Source: MED-G105 sp039025235
Lineage (GTDB): Bacteria > Pseudomonadota > Alphaproteobacteria > Caulobacterales > Parvularculaceae
Assembly (NCBI GenBank): GCA_039025235.1
Contig: JBCCOS010000015.1
Coordinates: 1-64,000, forward strand
Reading direction: 5' to 3'
DNA length: 64,000 bases
Below are positions 7,900-16,690 of this stretch, piece by piece (the stretch's first letter is position 1; each line of letters opens with the position of its first letter). The notes below the pieces were generated by a model that searched no databases, was not told where the DNA came from, and worked only from the letters and a program-made list of their open reading frames with translations. The translations under genes were made by a program, and so were the position numbers.

Positions 7900-9579
7900 T
7901 TGTCCTCAGATCAAGCCAGTCCGGCTACATCAGCAGAAACCCGCGCCGCTATGAATTATCGCCTGTCGAAGGGCGAAATTGAACAGCTCTGCGCTTACGG
8001 AGAGCGGCGTCACCATAAGGAGGGCGATACGCTTATCGATGAAGGTGATGTCGAATCTGACGTTCTTGTCCTTCTATCGGGCGGTCTCAATGTGTATCTT
8101 CATGAGGACGGCGAAGAACGCCGTGTCGGTTGGCTCGAACCAGGCCAATTTACTGGTGATGTTTCGGTTATCACAGGGCAACCTGCCCTGATCTTTGCCC
8201 GTATGGTGGCTGATGGCGAGGTCCTTCATCTATCAAGTGCTGCCATGCGGCGTATTTTGGTAGAGAACTCTGAACTCTCCGATGTATTTGTCACAACATT
8301 CACTGCGCGGCGCGCCTGGGCCCGTAGTGCTGGGCGCTCCAGTGTGGTACTTTTAGGCCGCGCCCTCGACCGAGAGTCGTTTGCCCTGCGAGATCTTTTG
8401 TCCAAACATGATGTGCCGTTTCTTTGGGCCGATGTCGACGCCGACGAGCGCGGCAAAACGATGGTCGACCGGCTGGGGTTTACCGCAGAAGATCTTCCGG
8501 TTCTTGTAACCGGCGCCGTAAAACACCTTGTCCGTCCGAGTATTGAGGAAGCCGGGCGCGCTCTGGGTCTTGACTTGATCCCAGACAATGCCTGCGCTGA
8601 TATTATTGTTGTTGGTGCCGGACCGGCTGGACTTGCCGCGTCTGTCTATGCCGCCTCGGAAGGCTTGAGTGTTGTAACGCTTGACGCGTCGGCCCCCGGC
8701 GGACAGGCAGGAACAAGTTCTAAAATTGAAAACTATTTGGGATTTCCGTCTGGAATATCTGGTCAAGAGCTCGCCGACCGTGCTCGCCTGCAAGCACAGA
8801 AATTTGGTGTACGGATTGCCTCACCTGTTCACGCCGCAACGCTGTCACGAGATGGGCAGGATTATGTATTAACGACTGGCGATGGCCGAACCCTGAAATG
8901 CCGGGCAATTGTAGTGGCAACAGGGGCAAACTATCGCCGATTGCCTATCGAGAATCTAGAGTCCTATGAAGGGCGCGGTGTATATTATGGCGCGACAGCA
9001 ATGGAAGCCCAGATTTGCCAAGGTTCATCAATAGCCATTGTCGGCGCAGGTAATTCCGCCGGTCAAGGTGCTGTATTCCTATCGAAAGCAGCAAAAGACG
9101 TACACGTTCTTTATCGGCGGAACGACATCCGTGAGACCATGTCTGAATATCTCGTTCGTCGCCTCGAAGAAACCCCCAACATTCATTTGCATCCTGAAAC
9201 GGAAATCAAAGCGCTGCATGGTGACGAAACCAACCTTAAGTCGGTAACAATTAAAACCGCAGGCGACGAAAAACCGCTCGACGCTTGTTTCGTCTTTCTT
9301 TTTATCGGTGCAGCACCGTGTTCTGGTTGGCTCGATGAAACCGTCGCCCGGGATGACAAAGGGTTCCTTAAAACCGGCAGCGCTATCGCTAATATTGAGC
9401 TGGTCCGCGCTGGGTGGTCACTTGATCGAATGCCAAGCCAGTATGAAACCACTTGGCCACGCGTTTTTGCGGTGGGCGATGTGCGCGCTGGCTCTGTCAA
9501 ACGGGTTGCCTCAGGCGTTGGTGAGGGATCGGTTGTGATCCAAGCCGTGCACCGGGCGGTGTCAGAAATCTCCCGTTAG
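7900..9579 (+). CDS. Cyclic-nucleotide-binding domain / thioredoxin reductase-like FAD oxidoreductase
   Basis: The first part is a cyclic-nucleotide-binding-like domain ('EGDTLIDEGDVESDVLVLLSG', then 'GEVLHLSSAAMRRIL'). A linker with thioredoxin-like features follows. The rest is an FAD/NAD(P) oxidoreductase: dinucleotide motif 'VVGAGPAGLAA', the family segment 'SAPGGQAG', a second dinucleotide motif 'AIVGAGNSAGQGA', and the terminal 'VFAVGDVRAGSVKRVASGVGEG'. It resembles thioredoxin reductase, but the region that carries CxxC there reads 'YYGATAMEA', so the usual redox-active cysteines are missing. It is probably not a classical thioredoxin reductase. I chose a TTG start at 7900 because AAGAGAG lies 8 bases upstream. 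An in-frame ATG at 7792 would add 36 residues of unconserved-looking sequence. Its physiological substrate is unknown. Confidence 0.8.
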   Translation: MSSDQASPATSAETRAAMNYRLSKGEIEQLCAYGERRHHKEGDTLIDEGDVESDVLVLLSGGLNVYLHEDGEERRVGWLEPGQFTGDVSVITGQPALIFARMVADGEVLHLSSAAMRRILVENSELSDVFVTTFTARRAWARSAGRSSVVLLGRALDRESFALRDLLSKHDVPFLWADVDADERGKTMVDRLGFTAEDLPVLVTGAVKHLVRPSIEEAGRALGLDLIPDNACADIIVVGAGPAGLAASVYAASEGLSVVTLDASAPGGQAGTSSKIENYLGFPSGISGQELADRARLQAQKFGVRIASPVHAATLSRDGQDYVLTTGDGRTLKCRAIVVATGANYRRLPIENLESYEGRGVYYGATAMEAQICQGSSIAIVGAGNSAGQGAVFLSKAAKDVHVLYRRNDIRETMSEYLVRRLEETPNIHLHPETEIKALHGDETNLKSVTIKTAGDEKPLDACFVFLFIGAAPCSGWLDETVARDDKGFLKTGSAIANIELVRAGWSLDRMPSQYETTWPRVFAVGDVRAGSVKRVASGVGEGSVVIQAVHRAVSEISR

Positions 9580-9745
9580 ACGTCGCGGCCCTTGAGAGCG
9601 CATGCTTAAGTAGATGCTTTCTTCCAAAACAGGCTTTTTTGTCCGAGCGTTCCTGTTCAACAGGAATCTATGCAACATCATGATAATAGGGTTTACAATT
9701 ATGCTTAACTAGCCCAAAACAAAAATGGAACATTAGGAGAACATA

Positions 9746-11278
9746 TTGCCACGCCCCACCCTTTCGTTTTCTTGCCAATCGTGCGGCGCCGTCTATTCCA
9801 AATGGGCAGGCCGATGCGATGAATGCGGAGAATGGAACACAATTGTTGAGGAGATTACGGAGGCACCGCCGGGTGGCCTAGCGTCAGGGAACAAAAGCGC
9901 AAAGGGCAATAAAATTGAGTTTGCATCGCTAGAGGGCGGCGGTGATACACCAAAACGATATCAAACAGGTAACGATGAGTTTGACCGGGCTTGTGGTGGC
10001 GGCGTTGTACCCGGTTCTGCCCTGCTTATCGGCGGCGACCCTGGTGTCGGCAAATCAACGCTCTTATTACAGGTGGCCGCGGGTCTCGCGACGGACGGAC
10101 GAGCCATTGCCTATATCTCTGGCGAGGAAGCCATTGGACAAATTAGGCTCCGAGCGCAACGCCTGGGCCTCGAAAAAGCGCCGGTGTCTCTCGCTTCCGC
10201 CACATCCCTAAGGGATATTATGGCCACGCTAAAGGCAGAGAAACCCGCCGTTGTCATTATTGACTCCATCCAAACACTCTGGTCGGACACCTTTCCCGCT
10301 GCCCCCGGAACTGTCACGCAAGTGCGGGCGTGCTCTCAAGAACTCATCCGCTTTGCCAAATCCCATAACTCAACAGTGATTTTGGTCGGCCATGTCACCA
10401 AAGATGGGCAGTTGGCCGGCCCCCGTGTTGTGGAACACATGGTAGACGCTGTTCTTTACTTTGAAAGTGAGCAGGGACGCGCCTTTCGAATTCTACGGGC
10501 CGTTAAAAATCGCTTTGGTGCCGCCCATGAAATTGGCGTTTTTGAGATGACCGGCGGAGGCCTATCGCCAGTGACAAACCCATCCGCTCTTTTCTTGTCC
10601 GAAGGGTCTGAACCGTCAGCCGGCGCAGCGGTTTTTGCCGGTGTTGAAGGAACACGGCCACTTCTTGTTGAATTTCAAGCGCTTGTGTCGCAATCCTCAC
10701 TAGCCTCTCCACGCAGAGCAGTCGTTGGATGGGATAGCTCTCGTTTGTCAATGTTACTGGCCGTGCTCGACGCTCGTTGCGGCCTTAATTTTGCAAAACA
10801 TGACGTGTTTTTAAACGTAGCGGGTGGCATGCGCATTGGCGAGCCCGCCGCAGATCTGGCCGCCGCTGCCGCGCTCTGTTCGTCGCTGTTCGATCGACCG
10901 CTACCAGCAGATTTATTAATTTTTGGGGAAGTCGCTTTGTCCGGCGCCGTAAGGCCAGTTAACCAAATTGATGCACGCCTTGCTGAAGGAGCGAAACTTG
11001 GTTTCAAAAGAGCTTTAGGACCGGAAAATATCTCCACAACAAAAGATCGACCGGCGATAGATCGGCCGGGGGATCGGCCAGTCCATGTCGGAAATGGCCC
11101 TAGCCCCAAAACGCAAGATCAGAAACGCACCGAGCCTTTGGAAAATGAACTCAAAATGCGCCTTATTCCTGCCGCCACATTGCAGGAGGTTACAGGTTGG
11201 GTGGAACGCGGTGCGAAACCGAACAGAGGAACAGCAAAGACGAATGGGATACCCGAGGATCGGACTGCAGCAGCTTAA
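9746..11278 (+). CDS. radA: DNA repair protein RadA
   Basis: RadA is a RecA-like helicase that helps branch migration in recombinational repair. The N-terminus has a four-cysteine zinc finger (C-Q-S-C ... C-D-E-C), a Walker A motif GGDPGVGKST (around residues 91-100), the RadA signature VKNRFG, and a C-terminal Lon-protease-like domain ('AGGMRIGEPAADLAAAAAL'). Translation starts at TTG with AGGAGA upstream. A polar proline/arginine-rich insertion interrupts the C-terminal domain at about residues 425-470, which is unusual for RadA. A terminator hairpin lies downstream. The assignment is firm. Confidence 0.95.
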   Translation: MPRPTLSFSCQSCGAVYSKWAGRCDECGEWNTIVEEITEAPPGGLASGNKSAKGNKIEFASLEGGGDTPKRYQTGNDEFDRACGGGVVPGSALLIGGDPGVGKSTLLLQVAAGLATDGRAIAYISGEEAIGQIRLRAQRLGLEKAPVSLASATSLRDIMATLKAEKPAVVIIDSIQTLWSDTFPAAPGTVTQVRACSQELIRFAKSHNSTVILVGHVTKDGQLAGPRVVEHMVDAVLYFESEQGRAFRILRAVKNRFGAAHEIGVFEMTGGGLSPVTNPSALFLSEGSEPSAGAAVFAGVEGTRPLLVEFQALVSQSSLASPRRAVVGWDSSRLSMLLAVLDARCGLNFAKHDVFLNVAGGMRIGEPAADLAAAAALCSSLFDRPLPADLLIFGEVALSGAVRPVNQIDARLAEGAKLGFKRALGPENISTTKDRPAIDRPGDRPVHVGNGPSPKTQDQKRTEPLENELKMRLIPAATLQEVTGWVERGAKPNRGTAKTNGIPEDRTAAA

Positions 11279-11437
11279 TAGTATTCGGTAACATAAAGCG
11301 ATCAACTGTAGCAAAAAGGTATATGGCGGCGAAGAAATAAGCCAAAAGTCGACCTGATGAAAAAGTTGGCTTGTCGCACTCCGCGATGACCATTATTTAT
11401 GAAAGTGCTGGAGAAACTAGGCATGGCATTGCTTTGG

Positions 11438-11458
11438 TCGCCGTTAAACGGCGATTTT
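11438..11458 (+). terminator. Intrinsic terminator after radA
   Basis: TCGCCGT and ACGGCGA enclose three bases and are followed by TTTT. The hairpin lies between radA and cvpA on the coding strand. Confidence 0.65.
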
Positions 11459-11480
11459 AATTATTACGAGTGATTTATTG

Positions 11481-12404
11481 ATGACAGGATTTGACCTCAT
11501 CTTACTGTCGATAATTATCGTGTCAGTGTTCTTTGCCGCCATTCGTGGTGGTTTAAAAGAATTGACGACGCTTGTTTCTTTAGGCTTTGCTGCCATAGCC
11601 GCATTTTTCTTGGCAGAGCCGGTTGCCGGGTTCATTGGTGGCGGAACAATTGCGTTTTTGAGCGCTGTCCTTGGTGTTGCCTTCGTTAGTTTTGTGGGAT
11701 TTCAAGTCCTAACAGCTATTTTGGTGTCACGGGTTGAATTGGCGCCAGAAGCGAGGCTCGCAAACCGTATTGGTGGTGGCATTTTTGGCTTGGTGCGCGC
11801 CATTGTGCTTATCGGCTTTCTTTTCCTCGGCTATGGCTGGTACCTCGAAGAGGAATACCGGCCGTCCACGGTGAATGATGCCCTGCTCCTTCCGATTGCG
11901 AAGGGATCTGCCTCTTTTATTGAAGGCTTAGCTCCCACGCGAAAATCAATGGGCGACGAAAACGCCGACCTTAGCGGTGCTCCAGAGGATAAAACGCAAT
12001 CGGGTTCGAACGGGCGCGTTGCGTCTTCCTTGACGATCGGAGCATCGAACAATTTAAACTCTTCTGAGGGCCGCGGAACCAAAGACAAAACGGTGAGGCG
12101 AGAAAACGCCGAATTAGGTAAAGGCATTGATGACGCGCGCGTTGGTTTGGCCAGAACCTATGATCGCTCATCACGTAAAGGTCTTGATGAACTCGTTACA
12201 ACAATGACGACAAACGTTGAGCGAGTGTCAGATACGAATAACACTCCGCCTGGTCGGGCGAAAAAATTGCAAGTCAGTCTTAATCCGCAAAACGCCCCCC
12301 AACCTGCACCAGAAAATTCCGCCCAGAAACTAAACACAGATGAAACTGTTGAAAATCAGGATCCTCTTGCTGCATTGATCAACGAAATGGAAAGTGGCAA
12401 TTAG
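11481..12404 (+). CDS. cvpA: CvpA family membrane protein
   Basis: The N-terminal 140 residues form about four membrane helices with the family look ('GFDLILLSIIIVSVFFAAIRGGLKELTTL', then 'RIGGGIFGLVRAIVLIGF'). The remaining 160 residues are polar, charged and of low complexity, probably cytoplasmic. CvpA homologues are linked to envelope function and colicin V production and are typically encoded just before purF, as here. A TTG codon directly before the ATG could also serve as start. The family call is good and the molecular function is uncertain. Confidence 0.85.
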   Translation: MTGFDLILLSIIIVSVFFAAIRGGLKELTTLVSLGFAAIAAFFLAEPVAGFIGGGTIAFLSAVLGVAFVSFVGFQVLTAILVSRVELAPEARLANRIGGGIFGLVRAIVLIGFLFLGYGWYLEEEYRPSTVNDALLLPIAKGSASFIEGLAPTRKSMGDENADLSGAPEDKTQSGSNGRVASSLTIGASNNLNSSEGRGTKDKTVRRENAELGKGIDDARVGLARTYDRSSRKGLDELVTTMTTNVERVSDTNNTPPGRAKKLQVSLNPQNAPQPAPENSAQKLNTDETVENQDPLAALINEMESGN

Positions 12405-12515
12405 TCTTTTCAAATTTAAGAGTCGGTTTGAGCGTTATTGCAGGACTGAGTATTCTAGGCAGTACAAGATACCATTGTTAAGTGGTCGCGCTTAAAGCAT
12501 GGCGACGGGAGACTT

Positions 12516-14135
12516 ATGCCTCAGGTCAGCAATGTAAATTCGGATAGAGCCGTTTCGAACGATCATCCCCGTGTGCTTCATGCGGGCGATGCGACTTTTC
12601 TAACGCCAGAAGCCGCTGCGGAGCGTTTGAAGGCATTGGGGCAATCCCGCAAGAAACTTTGTCGCGAGGTTGATTATACGGCCGGTCCCCTGTCGGAGAC
12701 ACTGAACGAAGAATGTGGTGTCTTTGGTGTTATCGGTCTGCCAAATGCGTCTGCGGTTACAGCGCTCGGACTTCATGCCCTTCAACATCGAGGACAGGAG
12801 GCCGCTGGCATCGCCAGTGTCGATGGCGATCGCTTTCACAATGAACGACATCTCGGCCTTGTTTCGGATCATTTTATTGGCGCAGAGGCCCTCCACCGAT
12901 TAAAAGGCGACGCTGCAATTGGCCATACGCGCTATTCTACCACTGGCGATACGGTCATACGCAATGTGCAACCGCTCTATGCAGACCTTGATAAAGGCGG
13001 GATCGCCATTGCTCATAATGGAAACCTTTCCAATACCATGGCATTGAAAACGCTCTTGGTTAAGGAAGGCTGCATTTTTCAATCAACCTCCGATTCTGAA
13101 CTATTCCTTCAACTGACGGCCCGAGCGAGACGCCGTTCGGTTGTGGACCGTTTTGTTGAGGCACTGAACGCCGTTGAAGGGGCTTATGCGCTTACAGTCT
13201 TAACAAAAGATGCACTCATCGGTGCTCGTGATCCAATCGGCATCCGCCCACTCATCTTAGGGCGTTTGAATGGGGCACCTATTTTAGCCTCTGAGACGTG
13301 CGCGCTTGAAGTGATCGGAGGAACATTCGAACGAGATATTCAACCCGGCGAAGTCGTGATTTGTCGGCGCGATGGAACCGTTGAAAGTTTGATGCCGGCA
13401 CAGCAACGCTCAGCACGGTCCTGTATTTTTGAACTCATCTATTTCGCCAGACCCAATTCAATCGTGGACGGAAAAAGTGTCTATCAACTTCGAAAGGGGC
13501 TTGGTCGACATCTTGCTGAGGAAGCTCCTGTTGATGCTGATCTCGTTTCACCGATCCCAGAATCGGGTGTGCCGGCGGCCATTGGCTTTGCCCAGCATTC
13601 AGGGCTTCCCTATGAGATGGCGCTAATTCGTAGCCACTTCGTCGGTCGCACTTTCATAGAACCGGAGCAACGCATCCGCGAAGCCGGTGTCGCCCGGAAA
13701 CACTCACCGAACAAAGGGCTCGTAGACGGAAAAAGAATTGTTCTGATCGATGATTCAATCGTTCGAGGAACCACATCCAGAAAAATCGTCGAAATGCTAA
13801 AAAATGCAGGGGCAAAAGAAGTCCATCTCAGGATTGCCTGCCCACCCATTCAGTATCCTGACTATTATGGAATCAACACACCATCCACCGAAGAATTGAT
13901 TGGCGCCAATAAATCGGTGGAAGAAATGCGTGCGTTTTTTGGTGCCGATAGCCTTGCATTTTTGTCGCTAAATGGCCTTTATGAAGCACTTGGCAAAGGA
14001 CCACGCGATGATAATGCGCCAGCGTTTACTGACCATTGCTTTACCGGCGACTACCCTACCCCGCTGACCGATCGGAACGACAAGGCGCGCAGCGCTATCA
14101 TTACTCAATTGTCTTTCCTCGCAGAAACAAGTTGA
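12516..14135 (+). CDS. purF: Amidophosphoribosyltransferase
   Basis: The enzyme makes phosphoribosylamine from PRPP and glutamine, the first step of purine synthesis. The catalytic N-terminal cysteine appears in 'EECGVFGV' at residue 67, so a 66-residue propeptide would have to be removed. That is far longer than the roughly 10 residues common in the family. The glutaminase part continues with 'HALQHRGQEAAGIA', and the PRPP loop is 'IVLIDDSIVRGTTSRKI'. Of the cysteines that hold an iron-sulfur cluster in Bacillus-type enzymes, some are replaced ('CPPIQYPDYYG', 'DHCFTGDYP'), so a complete cluster seems unlikely. GGGAG lies ahead of the ATG. Function is firm and start and processing are less so. 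Confidence 0.95.
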   Translation: MPQVSNVNSDRAVSNDHPRVLHAGDATFLTPEAAAERLKALGQSRKKLCREVDYTAGPLSETLNEECGVFGVIGLPNASAVTALGLHALQHRGQEAAGIASVDGDRFHNERHLGLVSDHFIGAEALHRLKGDAAIGHTRYSTTGDTVIRNVQPLYADLDKGGIAIAHNGNLSNTMALKTLLVKEGCIFQSTSDSELFLQLTARARRRSVVDRFVEALNAVEGAYALTVLTKDALIGARDPIGIRPLILGRLNGAPILASETCALEVIGGTFERDIQPGEVVICRRDGTVESLMPAQQRSARSCIFELIYFARPNSIVDGKSVYQLRKGLGRHLAEEAPVDADLVSPIPESGVPAAIGFAQHSGLPYEMALIRSHFVGRTFIEPEQRIREAGVARKHSPNKGLVDGKRIVLIDDSIVRGTTSRKIVEMLKNAGAKEVHLRIACPPIQYPDYYGINTPSTEELIGANKSVEEMRAFFGADSLAFLSLNGLYEALGKGPRDDNAPAFTDHCFTGDYPTPLTDRNDKARSAIITQLSFLAETS

Positions 14136-14482
14136 TCGAGATGGTGCGAGCATCCAGCAAAAAGTGTGCGACGGTTTTCGTGGCTCGCGATGTGATACCT
14201 AAAGAATTAAAGCATTTCTCTTTTAAGTGAGGCTGCCGCCCCCGGCGTCAGGGAATGCGTAAAATAAAAGATCTAAAGCCGTTCAGCGACTCCATCTGAA
14301 ACGGAGCGGCTTTAGCGCAAAATTGCCCGGCGCAGATTAATGCATTTTGCTATCGTCGCGACCGACCAAACAAAACAGCTCAACCCTGGACTGGATGGTC
14401 GAAATGCCTCTCTTGATAGACTGGCGTCCGTCAAGTTTGCGCTGTAATTAGAGAATTTTGGGTAACAAGCTAAGAACCAACA
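14136..14482. other. Interval between purF and cobT
   Basis: About 350 bases without a gene. It holds one well-conserved copy of the interspersed hairpin repeat (14273-14315), and nothing else recognisable. Confidence 0.5.
14273..14315 (+). repeat. Interspersed 43-bp hairpin repeat, copy A
   Basis: The ends CTAAAGCCG and CGGCTTTAG are perfect inverted repeats, and the inside reads TTCAGCGACTCCATCTGAAA. A flanking AAAATAAAAGAT is shared with other copies. Related copies are at 18203-18244 (inverted), 28653-28695, 37350-37391 and 38608-38651 (inverted). Confidence 0.75.
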
Positions 14483-16348
14483 ATGTCTTCTAATCAGTCA
14501 CCACAAGAAAAAGCACGAGAGGAATTCAAACGCGCTCTTCTGCAGACGACGCGCGCCCTTTCCGCTCAACCCGATGTTGAAGTTTCGTTCGGCGGCGACC
14601 ACGCAGCTGTGACCGGCAAAAGCGTAAAGATCCCGCTCCCCTCTCGTTCGCTTGATGCTGATGCAGCCGCTGTGGCGAGAGGGGAATCCGATAGTGCTGC
14701 ACTTCGCCTTGCCCATCACAATGCATCTGCCCATCTTCGAGAAATGCCATCGGGTCAAGACGCCCGCGCCGTTTTCAGCGCCCTCGAGCAAGCTCGTATT
14801 GATGCCATCGGGACACGAGCGTTGAAAGGAGTTGGCGATAATCTCGAAGCGCGGCTCGGGAAGCGGCTTATCGATGACGGAATTGATCGGCTTAACAGTG
14901 ACGTACCACCACCTATTGCAGAGATTGCCGCGCTCCTTCTCCGAAAACGGCTGACCGGACGCGACCATCCGTGTGCGGCTGACTTGATTATGGATACGCA
15001 CGCGGCGACAGTGGAGGAATTGGCCGGTTCGTCGCTTGATGCTTTGGCCTCAGCTAATGATCTCGATGATCAAACAGCGTTCGCGAACCTCTCCCGAGCG
15101 GTGATCAAGGATCTAAACCTTGACGATGAGGAAGGAAGCGAACCGGGCGAAGACGCAAAAGACGAAAACGACGATGATAATGAAGACAATGACGACGAAC
15201 AGCCAGAGACCGATGATAATGCGCAATCGGAAATACCCGACGATGGTTTGGCGGATGCTGGAGATACACCGGAAGGCGAAGCAGACTTAAGTGACCAAGA
15301 CTTTGAAGAAGTGGAGGACGAAGCGGAAGAAACATCTGAAGAGGCAAAAGTTTCTGCGCTGCGCTTTAATTTTGAAGGTGACTCAGGCGACGCTTATAAG
15401 GCGTATACGACTGAATTTGACGAAATTGCGTACGCCTATGACCTTTGTAGTTCCGAAGAATTATCACAACTCAGGTCTTCGCTTGACCGACAACTTGAGA
15501 ACTTTCATGCCGTCGTTGCAAGGCTTGCGAATAAATTGCAACGAAAACTCCTTGCACAACAAAACCGGAGTTGGGAGTTTGACCTCGATGAAGGAGTTCT
15601 TGATGCCGCTCGGCTTGCCCGCGTGGTGGCCGATCCAATGCAACCATTATCCTTTAAGCGTGAACGCGAACTCGATTTCCGCGATACTGTCGTAACCCTC
15701 CTCATCGACAATTCTGGATCCATGCGCGGCCGACCGATTTCAATAGCCGCAGTATGTGCCGATATTCTTGCCAGAACTCTAGAACGATGCAGCGTTAAGG
15801 TCGAGATTCTTGGTTTTACAACACGCGCATGGAAAGGCGGTCGTGCTCGGGAGAAATGGGTTGCAGAAGGCCGTCAGTCAAATCCAGGTCGTTTGAACGA
15901 TATTCGACATGTTATCTATAAGTCGGCGGATGCCCCTTGGCGGCGTGCGCGCACAGGTCTCGGCCTCATGATGAAAGAGGGACTGCTCAAAGAGAATATT
16001 GATGGCGAAGCTTTGCAGTGGGCTCATAACCGATTGCTCGGTCGTCCAGAAGCAAGACGCATCCTGATGGTTATTTCAGATGGTGCCCCTGTCGATGATA
16101 CCACGTCTTCAGCCAATGGCGGGGCTTATCTTGAGCGCCATTTAAGGGAAGTTATTGCGCTCATTGAAAATCGGTCACCCGTTGAGTTGCTGGCCATTGG
16201 TATCGGTCATGATGTAACGCGGTATTATCGGCGGGCCTTAACAATATTTGATGCTGAGCAATTAGGGGGTGCTATGGTTGATAAGCTTGCGGAGCTTTTT
16301 GACGATGATGCATCATCTTATGACAGATCATTAACTGCAGCCGACTAG
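14483..16348 (+). CDS. cobT: Cobaltochelatase subunit CobT
   Basis: CobT forms, with the AAA+ subunit CobS, the ATPase part of aerobic cobalt insertion into the corrin ring (vitamin B12). The N-terminus matches the family ('EFKRALLQTTRALSAQPDVEVSFG'). A long acidic stretch occupies about residues 215-285. The C-terminus is a von Willebrand A domain with the metal-binding motif 'DNSGSMRG' near residue 412 and 'ISDGAPVDDTT' later. CobS and CobN are not adjacent here. The assignment to the family is firm, and the role in B12 synthesis depends on genes outside the window. Confidence 0.9.
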   Translation: MSSNQSPQEKAREEFKRALLQTTRALSAQPDVEVSFGGDHAAVTGKSVKIPLPSRSLDADAAAVARGESDSAALRLAHHNASAHLREMPSGQDARAVFSALEQARIDAIGTRALKGVGDNLEARLGKRLIDDGIDRLNSDVPPPIAEIAALLLRKRLTGRDHPCAADLIMDTHAATVEELAGSSLDALASANDLDDQTAFANLSRAVIKDLNLDDEEGSEPGEDAKDENDDDNEDNDDEQPETDDNAQSEIPDDGLADAGDTPEGEADLSDQDFEEVEDEAEETSEEAKVSALRFNFEGDSGDAYKAYTTEFDEIAYAYDLCSSEELSQLRSSLDRQLENFHAVVARLANKLQRKLLAQQNRSWEFDLDEGVLDAARLARVVADPMQPLSFKRERELDFRDTVVTLLIDNSGSMRGRPISIAAVCADILARTLERCSVKVEILGFTTRAWKGGRAREKWVAEGRQSNPGRLNDIRHVIYKSADAPWRRARTGLGLMMKEGLLKENIDGEALQWAHNRLLGRPEARRILMVISDGAPVDDTTSSANGGAYLERHLREVIALIENRSPVELLAIGIGHDVTRYYRRALTIFDAEQLGGAMVDKLAELFDDDASSYDRSLTAAD

Positions 16349-16690
16349 AGATTGTTGAAAAATTTTCTTCAATATCAAATTGTTAATAGATAAAGTTAAC
16401 GCGACTCGATGATCTCAATTGATCTGGGATCGTATTAAAGTCGCACAGACAAACTCCACAATCACGCGACTGTATTTTTAAGGTTAAGACAGAGGAAAAT
16501 TGGCTTAAATCATTAAGGGTATCCGCCACCTTCGGCCTTTAGGCACTTGCCTATTGCCGCATGTTTCTTGATCCGTCGTCTCTTCATTTGTCATTTAATT
16601 GAAAACTAAGTCAGCTTTTCTGCTATTTGGTACAGGTTTTGCTCCGCTCACCACAACTAAAGATTTACTTTGTTTGTGGAGAGCTGCAAC
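16349..16690. other. Interval upstream of the TadG-like gene
   Basis: About 340 bases, AT-rich, with several TTAA-containing spots whose spacing does not match the CtrA consensus. I see no gene, no hairpin repeat and no firm promoter. Confidence 0.4.

Noticed and set aside
9650..9666. LexA box ahead of radA
   Set aside because: The TTCCTGTT/AACAGGAA hairpin does not match the alphaproteobacterial GTTC-N7-GTTC pattern.
16381..16600. CtrA-type binding sites upstream of the TadG-like gene
   Set aside because: Several TTAA half sites are present but none shows the TTAA-N7-TTAA spacing.
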